Source: Impatiens glandulifera | Taxonomy: Eukaryota; Streptophyta; Magnoliopsida; Ericales; Balsaminaceae | Direction: 5' to 3' | DNA: 64,000 nt | Assembly (NCBI RefSeq): GCF_907164915.1 | Contig: NC_061868.1 | Location: 44,345,774-44,409,773, forward strand | Part shown: in pieces, positions 12,275 through 23,421 of the stretch | Numbering within the stretch: position 1 is the first letter of the stretch | Layout of the letters: each line of letters opens with the position of its first letter | Program-made: the position numbers and the translations under genes | The notes under the pieces: generated by a model | Told to the model about the DNA's origin: nothing | Seen by the model: only the letters and a program-made list of their open reading frames with translations | Database searches by the model: none

Positions 12275-13343
12275 ATGAAGATTATGTGCGATGTATGTCA
12301 GAAGTCAGGGGCGTCGGTTTTCTGCGCCGCCGACGAGGCAGCTCTCTGCGACGCCTGCGATTACACCGTCCATCACGCCAATAAGTTGGCCGGAAAACAC
12401 CACCGTTTCTCTCTCCTCCCTCCTTCTCCAAACCAAATTCCTCTCTGCGACATCTGCCAGGTTCATATTCAAATCAAATTGTCTTTTCTCCACATTTCGA
12501 TCTTTAATTAATTTGATCTAATGGGTTTGATTTGATTCAGGAGAAAAAAGCATTCTTGTTCTGCCAACAGGACAGGGCAATTCTATGTAGAAACTGCGAT
12601 TCTTCAATTCACAAAGCCAACGAACATACCCAGAAACACAACCGGTTTCTTCTCACCGGAATCAAGCTCTCCGCCGATTCATCCCTCTACGTTCCGTCTA
12701 CTGCCACCGCCGTCGCCGGCGGCTCTGTTTCTATCTGTCATGATCATAATCCTATTAAAAAATCAAAGTCTCAGAAACCTGTCATCGTCATGAACAATCC
12801 TGTCCCTGTTCCTGTCCCTGTTCCTGTTCCGACCGTAATTCCGGTAATGGGTGACCGGAGCAGCAGTATGTCGGAGTATCTAATGGAAATGCTTCCTGGG
12901 TGGCCAGTTGAAGACCTTCTAGATTCATCTTCTCCCTCTGACGATTTCTGTAAGGTAAAAAAATTGATCATTTACTATTTAACCTTGAAATGAGAATTAA
13001 AATGGTGAATTCTTTGTTTATGTAGACTATTGAGCCACTTTGGGATGAAGACATAATGGAAAACCAGAATCCATTCTTATCATATGATAAAACAGGGATT
13101 TGGGTACCTCAATCTCCTGTTTTTTCACCACCCACACTAATTTCTCCATATAGTAACCAACAGCAGCAGCAAAATCCACATTCAAACATGATGATGGCGG
13201 TGGGGATGAAGAACCAGAAAGAAGGACCACAAAACAAGTTGATGGGGAAGATGAAGAAAAGAGATGAAGGATACTTTATTGTTCCAGAAATCAGCTCTCA
13301 ATCAAATACTGGTTTTAAGAGATTCAGAACTAATTTATGGTAG
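12275..13343 (+). CDS. Double B-box zinc-finger protein, BBX20/21/22 type
   Basis: Three exons: 12275-12460, 12541-12954 and 13026-13343, both introns in phase 0, giving 305 aa. B-box 1 spans residues 5-47 (CDVCQKSGASVFC...LCDACD...H..NKLAGKHHRF). B-box 2 spans residues 58-100 (CDICQEKKAFLFC...LCRNCD..IHKANEHTQKHNRF). The first intron falls inside B-box 2. There is no C-terminal CCT domain. The block SMSEYLMEMLPGWPVEDLLD and the basic-aromatic C-terminus (FKRFRTNLW) are characteristic of the group IV proteins BBX20, BBX21 and BBX22. Those nuclear cofactors act with HY5 in light signalling, photomorphogenesis and pigment accumulation; the role here is by family. Between the domains is a Pro-Val repeat encoded by CCTGTY units at about 12799-12830. 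The exact paralogue cannot be decided. Confidence 0.93.
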
Positions 13344-14675
13344 TGGGGGACTCCTTCATTAAATGACACTTATTTCAATTGTGTTTTATCAATCGATTTT
13401 GAATACATAGCCTAAGAGAAGGTGATGGCTAAATATTAATCCTGTTGAAGAGATTAACATGTTATCAAAATTTTGTGGTGATTGATCGGTTGGATCACAA
13501 GTTGAAGGTGTTTGAAAGTTATCAGATTTTATTATGTATGTTATATTGTCACAACTTTTATGTCGAATGTAGATCCATCGAACACGCAACAATCATCGTG
13601 TCATTTGGTCGAAAACTCTTTCGACACAAAATGAGCATGCATCAGTTGTGTTCGGTTGTTTATTGAATAAATCGCAATCTTTCACTAGTAATGAAATATT
13701 TCCTTTATAAGATATTAGAGAGACTTAGTATTTTTAATGGGATAAATATTTTAAGGGAAAAGTCATATTTAGCATGTCAATATTTTCTATTAGGAAAGAA
13801 TCTAAGGTGTAATAATAGTTGTCAATATAAGAGTTTTATTGAACAGGAAAATTACTCAATTCTCAACTCTACTTATTATTTGATTATTTTCAATTATGAT
13901 TGATATTATTGACCCATATTTTAGTATTTTTCAACCAGATTATGGTTAAATAATTATTTTGCATTTCCTTGATGAAATGATTTTTTGTGGCAAGAATAAA
14001 AATATGGGTTATGACTGCTACTAATGAAGCAGAACAGAAAGCTTAGGTTGATATTTGCAAGAGGATTGTGAATGAGAAAATTGGTAAATATTTGGTGGGC
14101 AATATTAATATATTATTTTAGTTTGGAATTTTTATTTTATTTTTTTTCTTTGTATTGGTTTTTAATAGACTTTTGTTTCTACTTAAACAGCATTTTAATT
14201 TAATTGACAAGAATCCAAAGATGAAGAAATAATAGAAAAAAATTATCGTAGTCATGGAAAACGGAATTATATAAAAAGCTGAAATGATATGATTTTATCT
14301 ATGTGCCTGAATTTGACTTCATTTTAGTCTATTCCAGTTGTTCCTTTTTCAAATTAAATAAATGAATGCCTTTATGAGGATAATCAAATGAATCTTAAAC
14401 CCCAAGCAGTATGTTTTGAGTTTTGATTTTATTTATTTGTGTTGCAAATAGTATAATTAGAGATGCGTAGTTAGGGCTGAATTGGGTTCAAAATCATCCC
14501 GAAATTTTTTATTATTTTTTTTATGTTAAAAATGTGATATAACTCTTTATTTTTATAATATTTTTAATTTAATTCAATATTTATCAAAATAAATAAATAA
14601 AATATACGTTAATTTACTAGTTTTATTTATAAATTTTAAAAAAAAAAATTCAAACACATCCCAACTTTAGATTTT
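13344..14675. other. 3' flank of the B-box gene and intergenic DNA
   Basis: AT-rich, no supported gene. A possible polyadenylation signal GAATAAAT lies near 13664. Short frames here (13389-13903) show no domains. Confidence 0.5.
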
Positions 14676-14905
14676 GTATCGTCGCTGACGTTCGTCAAGC
14701 AGGCCACGTGGATTGGCCAGGGTCTGATTCGGCTAATGATACCTCGATCCCGAAGCCTTCGGAGTATCTTTTTGATAGGCGCCTTTATTTGTATGGGGAA
14801 TTCGCTGCTGATAGATCTCGCTCAGTGTCCCCCTACTTCCGACCCGCTCCAATATACAGTGACAACTTCCGCGCTATCTATTCCTCCCTGAACTTATTAG
14901 TTATT
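14676..14905 (+). other. GC-rich island with an open frame, unidentified
   Basis: About 200 bases near 50% GC sit abruptly between stretches of about 75-80% AT. On the plus strand one frame stays open from about 14676 through GHVDWPGSDS..., PKPSEYLFDRRLYLYGEF and SVSPYFRPAPIYSDNFRA to a stop at 14909-14911. The composition looks coding-like, but I do not recognise the protein. It could be a gene fragment moved by a transposon, an organelle-derived insertion or one exon of an undetected gene. Confidence 0.35.
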
Positions 14906-14911
14906 ACATAA

Positions 14912-15509
14912 CCGATTTAATTGCTAATTGTTATTTGAGGTTTGAAATTGGATTTTACTTGTCTAATGATGATTGAATTTTGATTTGTGGCTTATGAAAT
15001 TTAATTATCACAATTTTAGTATTTTTTCACAAACAAATGTACGCACTATTTTTATTATAACATAGTACTCTATTTTTTTAATATGTATATCTCGAAAAAA
15101 ATATTAAATTTAAAACACAAATACGTTAAATTGGTAAATGATATCATTACTTAAAAAAAAATAATACTAAATTTTTCTCTCTTCAATTTTTTGTCAAATC
15201 TATCATTAAATTACATTTATTTTTCCACCAAACCAATTGTGATAAATTATATTGCATAAATTTCAAAAACCATACTATTTTCTAAAAAAAATAAAACAAA
15301 TTTTGATAATTTGATCATAGGACATAATTCAAAGTTAAAAAATCACTTAATCAAAACTTCTCAAATTGAGTCTTAAATAATTAGACTTCATAGCTTTTAT
15401 CATGGTCGTCATTTTCAAACAACTACTGCAGTAGTCTGTCAAGGTATATCTTTTTTTCTGGATTTGAACCATGTGAATGTCATGGAAAATTACAAGAAAC
15501 ACCCGTCCA
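14912..15509. other. AT-rich intergenic DNA, nothing recognised
   Basis: No gene or repeat is evident between the GC-rich island and the TA microsatellite. Confidence 0.5.
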
Positions 15510-15516
15510 GTATATC

Positions 15517-15610
<94 letters not shown>

Positions 15611-15660
15611 CATATATATATATATGTATATATGTATATATATATATGTATATATGTATG
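15510..15660. repeat. (TA)n microsatellite
   Basis: About 150 bases of nearly pure TA, broken by occasional GTATATA, CATATA and similar variants. All long Tyr/Ile reading frames over it are artefacts. It lies beyond the 3' end of the CDC123 gene. Confidence 0.97.
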
Positions 15661-15965
15661 CCCCAAATGAAAGCAATTTATACAAATCAACCCCAAAAAA
15701 TTAAAATCCAGCAAAACCAACTCATATTCTTTGATCACTCCATTTTATAATTTGATAAACCTGCTGTTAGTAAATCTAGTTCAACTTACCATCAATATAT
15801 ATAGTATCTTAATCAACATCCATATAACAACATCCTTAGACAAACAAGAAAACGTTTCTAATCTACTATTTCTCGTCCAAACTCGAACACAGATCCAGAA
15901 AAATGTATATAGTTGTAATAATTCATTACGAAAAAGATTTCGCAAACCTGAAGACAAATTCGACA

Positions 15966-16961
15966 CTAAGGTTCATCGAAACTCCTTGGCAACTTCATCT
16001 CCTCCTCTTTGGCATTGTTCATGAATTGATCCCAACCGCTACCAGAGCTTGTGTCTAAGTAATCGTAAGGGACAGCAGTAGACAATCCTGGCCTTACTCC
16101 ACAACGCCCCATCACAATCCTGAACTGGAAACTATTCACATCCTTCTTTATATCTTCTTCAAGTTCCATCCATTCAAACATAAGCGGAAGCGTGAAGAAT
16201 CCCCAAGGATTGAAATCTATAAGCTTGACTTGATCATTCTTCGTAACATAAACATCAAAAGTGTAGTTTTTGAGCTCAAATTTCTTTTCCACTTTGTCCG
16301 CAAAGAATTCCTTTATAAGTATTTCAATACCAGCTTTCTTCTCCAAGAGGGCAGGGTAGAAAGTGGTGACCTCGCGTTGACTAATTGCGTTCAAAACTCC
16401 TCCATGTACAAAGCATCGGAATTCCATTTCCGGTAGAAGAGAAGGATACCATTTTCGAAGAGCTAAGTAGAAGTTGGAGGGTCTACTGGATGTTTTGTCG
16501 GTGCAGGAATCGTAGGCGTGGCATAAATCATGAGTAAGGGACTCTGAAGATCGCAGTAAGAGAGCGACTTCGCTGAAAGAAGTGCATTTTAGGGTTCTAG
16601 AAGAGCTTATCCATGCAGAGTCTTTAGGTGCACTCCAATTCAGCTTTGGGAATACAGCACCACCGAGGGAATTGATGGAGTTTGTCACCTGCAGTTCAAG
16701 ATCTGGGAAAGAAAGTGCAGAATGTTCTTCTTCTTCTTCAGAATCTTCTATCAGTATAAAGTCTTCTTCATCTTCAGGTTTGTGTATTCTCCTAGGCAGG
16801 GCGTCTTCATTGGAGTGAGGAAGAAGGAAAAGGCCGGAATCATCGAGCAGGTACTCAACAAAGGATTCTGGAAGTTGGTGAATCAAGGTTTTGATTGAGA
16901 CGGATTTGAATTTTGGGTACCATTCTTGAATCTGGAAACTGTTGATTTCTTCCGCTTGCAT
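15966..16961 (-). CDS. CDC123: CDC123 / D123 family protein (eIF2 assembly factor)
   Basis: A single coding exon of 331 aa starting at an ATG in MQAEEINSFQIQEWYPKF. Features of the D123 family are all present: an N-terminal W-YPKF...LP-SFVEYLLDD segment, an acidic stretch (residues about 63-80, EDEEDFILIEDSEEEEE), a central SRPSNFYLALRKWYP, the EFRCFVHGG..NAISQRE block and VKLIDFNPWG, the conserved nucleotide/metal-binding strand of its ATP-grasp-like fold. In yeast and animals CDC123 binds eIF2gamma and drives assembly of the eIF2 complex for translation initiation. The Arabidopsis member is EDA35, linked to embryo-sac development. Length and motif order look complete. An upstream leader intron is predicted at 16966-17846. 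Confidence 0.93.
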   Translation of the reverse strand: MQAEEINSFQIQEWYPKFKSVSIKTLIHQLPESFVEYLLDDSGLFLLPHSNEDALPRRIHKPEDEEDFILIEDSEEEEEHSALSFPDLELQVTNSINSLGGAVFPKLNWSAPKDSAWISSSRTLKCTSFSEVALLLRSSESLTHDLCHAYDSCTDKTSSRPSNFYLALRKWYPSLLPEMEFRCFVHGGVLNAISQREVTTFYPALLEKKAGIEILIKEFFADKVEKKFELKNYTFDVYVTKNDQVKLIDFNPWGFFTLPLMFEWMELEEDIKKDVNSFQFRIVMGRCGVRPGLSTAVPYDYLDTSSGSGWDQFMNNAKEEEMKLPRSFDEP

Positions 16962-16965
16962 CTTT

Positions 16966-17846
16966 CTGAATAAACACGGTTGGATTCTATACCAAAACTC
17001 AAGCTAATGAGAGCCCTGACAGATAGAAACTCTGTGATAAATGGAAGGAAAAATAGGGTTTCACAAACCTTGATCTGCCAAAAAATAAATAAAATTCTTG
17101 AAAATCCAATACCCAAACAAAGACCTGAATTATGCTCCATCATTCCTAATCATACTCAATCATTTCATCATCAAAATCATCTCATTGTATTTTCATGAAA
17201 TCTAACATATTACATAATCTTAAACCAGTTTCCATCATTCACCATTCATTCACATAGCAACATAAGATCCACTAACCTAATTCCAATCAGGCTTCAGGCT
17301 AAGGTAGTTTATATGTCACCTAATTCCAAATCAGGCTTCAGGCTAAGGTAGTTTATATGTCACCTAATTCCAAATCAGGCTTCAGGCTAAGGTAGTTTAT
17401 ATGTCACCTAATTCCAAATCAGGCTTCAGGCTAAGGTAGTTTATATGTCCTAAACTTCAATCTACAATCAAATAGAACAAGATAATCTTCATGCAGACTT
17501 AACTGAATTCAAACAAACAATCAAAACAGTATGCATTTACGATGTCTTGATCATCTAGCCTAAAACAATTCCTAATTGATCGAATTATAAATAATTCACA
17601 GTAGTTTCATCAAGGTCATACACACATTTCATAATTCAAAAGCTTCTTGGATCAATTTGATATAGACAATTAAAAAAGAACCAAGCAATTTTCAGACTAT
17701 CATCACTTTGTCAAACAAAAAATCATGTCATTTTGGAGCATGCAGAGAGTGCCTAATCCTGGATCGAAATTGATATAGAATGTTAAACTTAGATTCATTA
17801 AACCAAATCTAAATCAAGCATTTCTGTAATAGAGCAATAGATATAC
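16966..17846 (-). other. Predicted 5'-leader intron of the CDC123 gene
   Basis: On the minus strand a good acceptor (TTTATTCAG) ends only 3 bases before the start codon. A donor-like GG|GTATAT lies at 17846-17845, after a GC-richer stretch (about 17850-17990) that looks like a transcribed leader. This spacing is typical of plant leader introns. The intron contains the 44-bp tandem repeat. It is inferred from splice signals only. Confidence 0.5.
17276..17448. repeat. Four-copy 44-bp tandem repeat
   Basis: The unit CACCTAATTCCAAATCAGGC...TTCAGGCTAAGGTAGTTTAT is present four times head to tail. The first copy lacks one A, and the units are otherwise nearly identical. It lies inside the predicted leader intron of the CDC123 gene. 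Near-identity of the units implies recent expansion, so copy number is probably variable between individuals. Confidence 0.95.
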
Positions 17847-17999
17847 CCTAATGCAGGAGAAGAGGAGAAACTGGAACCCCTTTGCAGCTGTCAAGGAAGA
17901 GATGAAATAGAGTAGATCAACGAGAATCTCGCCTCCGTCGCCAGTTGAAACAGGAGACAAGACAAGGTTAGGTTTCAGTTCCTTCTTGCTCTCTCTGCC

Positions 18000-19439
18000 G
18001 AACTGAATTAGGAAGAAAATGTTTCTACATCAGGCTATAGGTTAACCTTTAAGGTCTTGGGTGAAATTTTAGTTCCTCTTAATGGGCCTACCTGTTTGGT
18101 TTAATAATTTCTAAATTTGGTAATTGGACAGGGGATAAATCATAGTTTTAAAATGAGCGACGGTCCAATTGGTCAGACCGCGAAACGGTTGAATGGGCGG
18201 TCTAGATTTTAACTTCAATATTGTTTCATTTCGAACCGGTCAAAATCCGGTCCGACCGGCTATTGAAAAGGCTTATCCAAATCATTATTGCAAAACTCTT
18301 GTTGAACACGGCACGTCATCCCTTTGCGATTTTCGTCGCTTGCTGTCTCTTAGTAGAAAATGGTAACTCTCTCAATCCTTCTAACTCATTAGCTCAACAA
18401 TAAAAAAGTTGAAAGAATTAGAAAATCATTCATATTGCCCATCTATGATGACAACTTCTGATTTTGAATTAGATTATGTATTTTTGTGATTATGAAGTAG
18501 ATTATGTATGTTTTGTGATTTTGAATTAGATTATCATTATGTATGTTTTTGTTTATATTGTCTGCATCAGGTGTCTAAGATTGGTCAATTTATTTAATTT
18601 TTTGTTCTGCTGCCACAATAGGATAGGTAGGTTCGAGTTCAATTGTCAGCTTAAAAAAAAAAGATAATTACTTGAAATGGGAATGAAGGAATAAAATGGT
18701 CAATTTGATGGAATCATAATTAAAGATAGTCTATTGCTATTTTGTATAGCATTAATATTTACCCATTCTTTATTTATTTTCCAAAAAATATTTGTCTTAT
18801 GTTTTATTTATAAAAAAAATAATATAAAGAATTCAGGTCATTATAAGTGAAAAATTCCTTGATTAATTAATTAATTAGAGATTTGATTGAGCATCTTGGT
18901 ATAAAAGGTTTTAAGAAACTCTGTTTATGATACCTTATAGAGGATTTTTCTTAAAAAATCTTTCAAATCCAAGAAAAGAAATAGTTTGCTAAAAAGAGGA
19001 AAGCATATGAGACCTTTGAAATGGAAAGTTTAAGGGGCCAAAATCAGGGGCCAAAAATCAAAGAATTCTGGAAATTGGAGGGGCAAATTTTCAAAATATT
19101 AAAAAAAAAAAATCGAAATAAACAATTGGGGGTTTAAATTGGACTTTAGAATAGTAAGGGTGCCTCTTTGAGAGAAAGTAGAAAAGTCAAGGACTGAATT
19201 AATGTTAACTCATTTAGAATAAGTTGAAATATAAAAGAATAAAGATGAAATAAATAATAAAAAGAGTTAGGGGCTAGACAGTTCATAGGGCAGAACTTCG
19301 GGGACCTAAGCACATCTTTTAAAACCTAGTTTCTCCTATTCACAGTATCAAGATGAGTCGTAATCTTCATTTCCTTCTTTCTTCTCAGATGAAATAGATA
19401 TACGAATTCTTAATTAGAGTGGGATTATTATATCTATTT
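18000..19439. other. Intergenic DNA with an old repeat fragment
   Basis: Upstream side of the CDC123 gene. Around 18150-18265 is a GC-richer stretch with words such as GACGGTCCAATTGGTCAGACC and CCGGTCCGACCGG, probably part of a decayed repeat. No supported gene was found. Confidence 0.4.
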
Positions 19440-19625
19440 CTATCTAAATTAGTTTCGGCAGCTAAGTGGAAACCAGACACAACATGAACAGAGTAATATC
19501 ATTGCATAAGTATTAGATATGTTACCTAGCTACAAATGATATGCAGCAAGCAAGCCTATGAACTCATGTGGAAATCAATAGAAAAGCCTCTCGTTAGCTG
19601 GAAATAGCTAGTCCGAAGCTTATCT

Positions 19626-19656
<31 letters not shown>

Positions 19657-19770
19657 GGCAATTCTCGGCGGCCGGCGGTTAGAGAGCTCTCTAGTTAGGG
19701 ATTAGAGGAGAGAGAGAGAGGAAAGATCCAAGTGTGTTAGAAAGGGGCGTGGGCTGTAGCCGGAGAGGCC
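19440..19770 (-). other. Leader-like sequence with (TCG)11, possible unknown transcript
   Basis: Read on the minus strand, this stretch starts with a CT-rich block (CTTTCCTCTCTCTCTCTCC), continues with CGCCGGCCGCCGAGAATTG and a (CGA)n run (plus strand (TCG)11 at 19626-19658), and later has a donor-like AGCTAG|GTAACA. It resembles a plant 5' exon with a first intron. No coding exon was found downstream (lower coordinates), so it may be a non-coding RNA, a gene with small exons or a relic. Confidence 0.3.
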
Positions 19771-22700
19771 CATCTTCTTAATAGAAATTTCCTAATTTAT
19801 TAATTTCTATATAATCAGGCCCACTAACATCTAATATTAATTCTTAAACAAGAAAAAAAAATCTAAATATATGTCTCTAACCATAATAGTCTGGGTCATA
19901 ATTTGATAAATCGAATTTTTTTCAAATTTCAATTTTATAGTAATTTTGTGTCTATACGAAACATTTTTACTTTTTTCATGTTAGGATTATAATTTTTCTT
20001 TATTTAATATATTTAAATGTTGAGAATTTTGAAATTTAACAACTTAATTTATTAATTCTTAAATAAATAAGCACTTAATAATATATAATTTATTACTTCT
20101 TAAATGAAGATCTAAATAAAGAGTTCCGCTCTAATTGACACTCAATAATATATAAGCTTGCAGAAGAAGGTGATGGCAATGATTGATGATGCCCAAAATT
20201 ATGGCGGGAATAGTTTACTGATGTGTTATTGGGCTTCTTTGGTTGCATTTGTAAAATTTGCACTTTAATCATTCGGCCCATGTTATAAGGCGGCCCAGTT
20301 TATTTTTCATTTGAAAAGTTCATAAATTTTATGCGAATTATATAAATAAAATGAAGTCTTCATAAGAAATTATTTACCTACTCATTAAAATTACCTTCCA
20401 AGTTTACTTGCTTCTTTAATTTAATAAAGCGTGTTGTCGGATAATTAATTATAGATTTGTTCTTATCTTATTATTATTAAATTATTAATGGAAACATTTG
20501 TAAGCAATTTAACAAATCTTTTCATTGTGGGCCCACTTTCATTGTCTAAATTCATATTCATATGGGTCCTAAAAATCTTAGTCCAGTTTATACATCATCA
20601 TCATTATTATTATTATTATTGGTTCAAGTCCTATTACATTACGTACCGGCCTTACAATAATTAATAAAATAAATTATCAAACATTAATACTATATAATAA
20701 TTTTAAAAATATATATTTAATTTAAAATTAATAATTAAGATTACATGTTTAAAAAAAATTAATAATTATTCAACTAAATTAACAAATATTATATAATAAA
20801 AATAAATAATAAAATAAAAAACAAATTACAAAATTGAATAATTATAGTACATAAATCAATATTTTATCCCATTTTAGATAGATTTATAAACAGTTGAATC
20901 ACCATTCTTTTATCTCAAATTCTATAATTCTCTCGATCTCACCTAATTCGAATTCACATATTTAATAATATCTTATCATTAAAAAATTTATTACCGGTTC
21001 GAACCAACATTCTTTTAGCCACGCCTTTGACTGGTCCAAGCATGGTTAACCAAGGTACCAATCTTTTTCTTCTTCTTTTTTATTTTTTCGGTTTCGAGAC
21101 ATTATTTTTAAAACAAAAAAAATAATATTATAATCAATTTTTATTATCTCTAATGCTTTGAATATCATAAATGTGTTGAGTTTTGTCAATTTTGCGTTTT
21201 ATAAAAAAATTTACATGTAATTTCAAAGAAGGGAGACATTTTCAAATAGCAATATTAAACTCATTTTCATAATTTTTTGAATCAGTCCTCGTGAAGGCAT
21301 TTAATATTTTACAAAATTGATGTTTGAATCAACCGAAATAGCCCAAAAGCGTCAATTTCGGATTAATCATATTTAAAATAGTTTAGTATAGTATTCATAC
21401 ATTAACATTATACTAAACCGAATATATTTATTTGAATTATTTTAAGTAAAAAAAATTGAGGTATCTACACAAATATATAATATAATTAAACACATTAAAG
21501 CATTATATAAGGGCTAGCTAGTTTATATTGATTTTTTTTTATGAGTTTTGAAAATAAAATATATAGTTTGAGATTTGTTTAAAATAAATTTAATAAAACT
21601 AAAGTAATAATATTTTACTTAATATAAGATTGATGTGATAGTAATTTGTTTTCGATAAATTAAAGAGTACAGAAATCAAACCATGGCCATCTCTAAATGA
21701 ATGTACTACTAAGTATAAAAACTAATTTGAAGGATTAATGCATACAACAGTTATAGTTTGAGGGTATCTTTGAACATAATATTTTGTTATGAAATTTTAA
21801 AAAAAAATATGTTTAGATAAGTGGAATTTTGAAAGTATAATTTTTTTTTTAGAAATTAGTTGCCTAAATCTTGCTCTTCAAGAAGATTTATAATGATTTT
21901 TGCTGAAAATATTTTATTTTGAGTCTAAATATAAATCTAATTATAAATTTTGATGAGTTACGAATTAAAATATCTTAAATATTATTTTTTTATAAAATTT
22001 ATGAGACTACAATGATAATAATATAAGTTCAACAAGCAAAATCTATTTAAATCCTTTAATTATTTATACAAAATATTTTGAATCACTATTTTCCAATGGA
22101 ATCCACACACACCATGCTCTTAGAATTTCATAACAAGTTCATTACTATTTTCTATCACTAATCTAAATATTATTTTACTTTCCCTTCTTTTTTCACAGCC
22201 TAAATATCATTTTATTAATAATAAACGAGAAAAAAAATGGTGAGAAAGAGAGCTTTGAGCTTCAAGCTTACTTAAAGTAAAAAAAAAATAATGTTTAGGG
22301 ATAAAAAAAACATGTGTAGAATACACTTGTCTATTTCAATCAATTCATAAAATAGTATAATAAAATGATATTTAATCATCTTAGTTATCTTAGCAACCAA
22401 AAATAATCATCCAATATTTCAATTTAATATACTTTTATTTTGCTAATCATTAATTAATTAACTAGTTCTATTGAAAAGTTTAAAACCACAATCTTATTAA
22501 CTGTTTTTACAAACTCAAAGATACTACCATGGAGTTACTACTATTAGGAAATCTTAGACGATTGTATATGAACTTAGTAAAATAATATATGAGTTATGAG
22601 AAGAATAAAATCACACATCTCATAAAATATATGAATTAAACTCACATTAAAGAAGAGGCAAGCACCAATACCACAATCATGATAATGATAAGCACAAAAA

Positions 22701-22872
22701 CCTTGATCAAACAAAATTACAAATATAGTCAATGCAGGCCATAAGCAGATAAAGGGTACAATCAGACTAAAACAAGTAAACAAACAAAACCCAGGAATTA
22801 TTATTAGCTGAAAACAAAGAAGATATGGTCGGTGATGATCATCAATCCTAGTTTAATTAATTTTTAAGGATG
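19771..22872. other. AT-rich intergenic DNA and 3' flank of the glycine-rich gene
   Basis: No supported gene. The last 300 bases before 22873 are probably the 3' UTR of the glycine-rich protein gene on the minus strand. The short frame at 20093-20281 shows no domain. Confidence 0.5.
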
Positions 22873-23421
22873 TCATCTGCAGTGAGCTTTGCACATGTAA
22901 GTGCAGTCATAGAAACAAGGCCCTCCACAATGAAGAGGACAATCCAATCTCATCCTATGGCATCTCCCTGCTCCCATACATTCTGCATATTCCCCAATTA
23001 TGTAGTCCTTTCCATAAACTATCCCCTTCTTCTTATTCTTATTCCTATTCTTATTGTTCTCTCCATGTGATCTTGATCCACATCCTGATCCCCATCTCCA
23101 ATACCCTCCACCTCCCCCTCCACCACCACCTCCTCCGCCACCACCACCACCTCCTCCTCCTCCACCTCCACCTCCACCGCCGCCACCACCACCTCCACCA
23201 CCCCAACCCCAGCCCCATTGATAACCACCACTGCCGCCATTGTTTTGCTTCTTCTTGTTGTTGTTGTTGTCTACATGAACTAATTCGTTGGATTTACTGT
23301 TCTTGTCAAGATGATCCCCTGCAGCAGCTGATTGGTGATCTGGCAAGGTCAGCCTGGCAGAAATGATGGTGGTGGAGAAGATGAGGGAAAGGAAGAATAA
23401 GGTAATGGGTTTCTTCTCCAT
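22873..23421 (-). CDS. Secreted glycine-rich protein with cysteine-ladder tail
   Basis: A single exon of 182 aa. Residues 1-22 (MEKKPITLFFLSLIFSTTII then SA) form a signal peptide, so the product is predicted to be secreted to the cell wall or apoplast. A polar Asn/Lys segment follows, then GWGWGW, then 33 consecutive glycines (residues 74-106), then YWRWGSG. The tail is basic up to about residue 138. It ends in eight cysteines: 148, 154, 161, 165, 169, 173, 177 and 181, the last six spaced exactly four apart (DCPLHCGGPCFYDC..MCKAHC). Related plant glycine-rich wall proteins share this kind of tail. The molecular function is not established. A TATA-like TTTATAAT on the minus strand at about 23591-23600 would fit a start near 23565. 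Confidence 0.85.
   Translation of the reverse strand: MEKKPITLFFLSLIFSTTIISARLTLPDHQSAAAGDHLDKNSKSNELVHVDNNNNKKKQNNGGSGGYQWGWGWGGGGGGGGGGGGGGGGGGGGGGGGGGGGGGGGGYWRWGSGCGSRSHGENNKNRNKNKKKGIVYGKDYIIGEYAECMGAGRCHRMRLDCPLHCGGPCFYDCTYMCKAHCR

Noticed and set aside
12305..12493. Minus-strand frame across the first B-box exon
   Set aside because: Antisense shadow of a real exon; the plus strand carries the conserved B-box.
15347..15738. Several long Tyr/Ile reading frames on both strands
   Set aside because: They are translations of the (TA)n microsatellite, with no start context, domain or splice support.
17276..17448. Regular repeats resembling a CRISPR array
   Set aside because: The units are contiguous with no unique spacers, and the genome is a plant nuclear genome.
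19440..19770. Known plant microRNA precursor
   Set aside because: No sequence matching conserved plant microRNA families that I know was found, and no long clean foldback was seen.
23019..23366. Val/Glu-rich and His/Leu-rich frames over the glycine-rich gene
   Set aside because: Out-of-frame readings of the poly-Gly repeat. The chosen frame has a signal peptide and the conserved cysteine tail.
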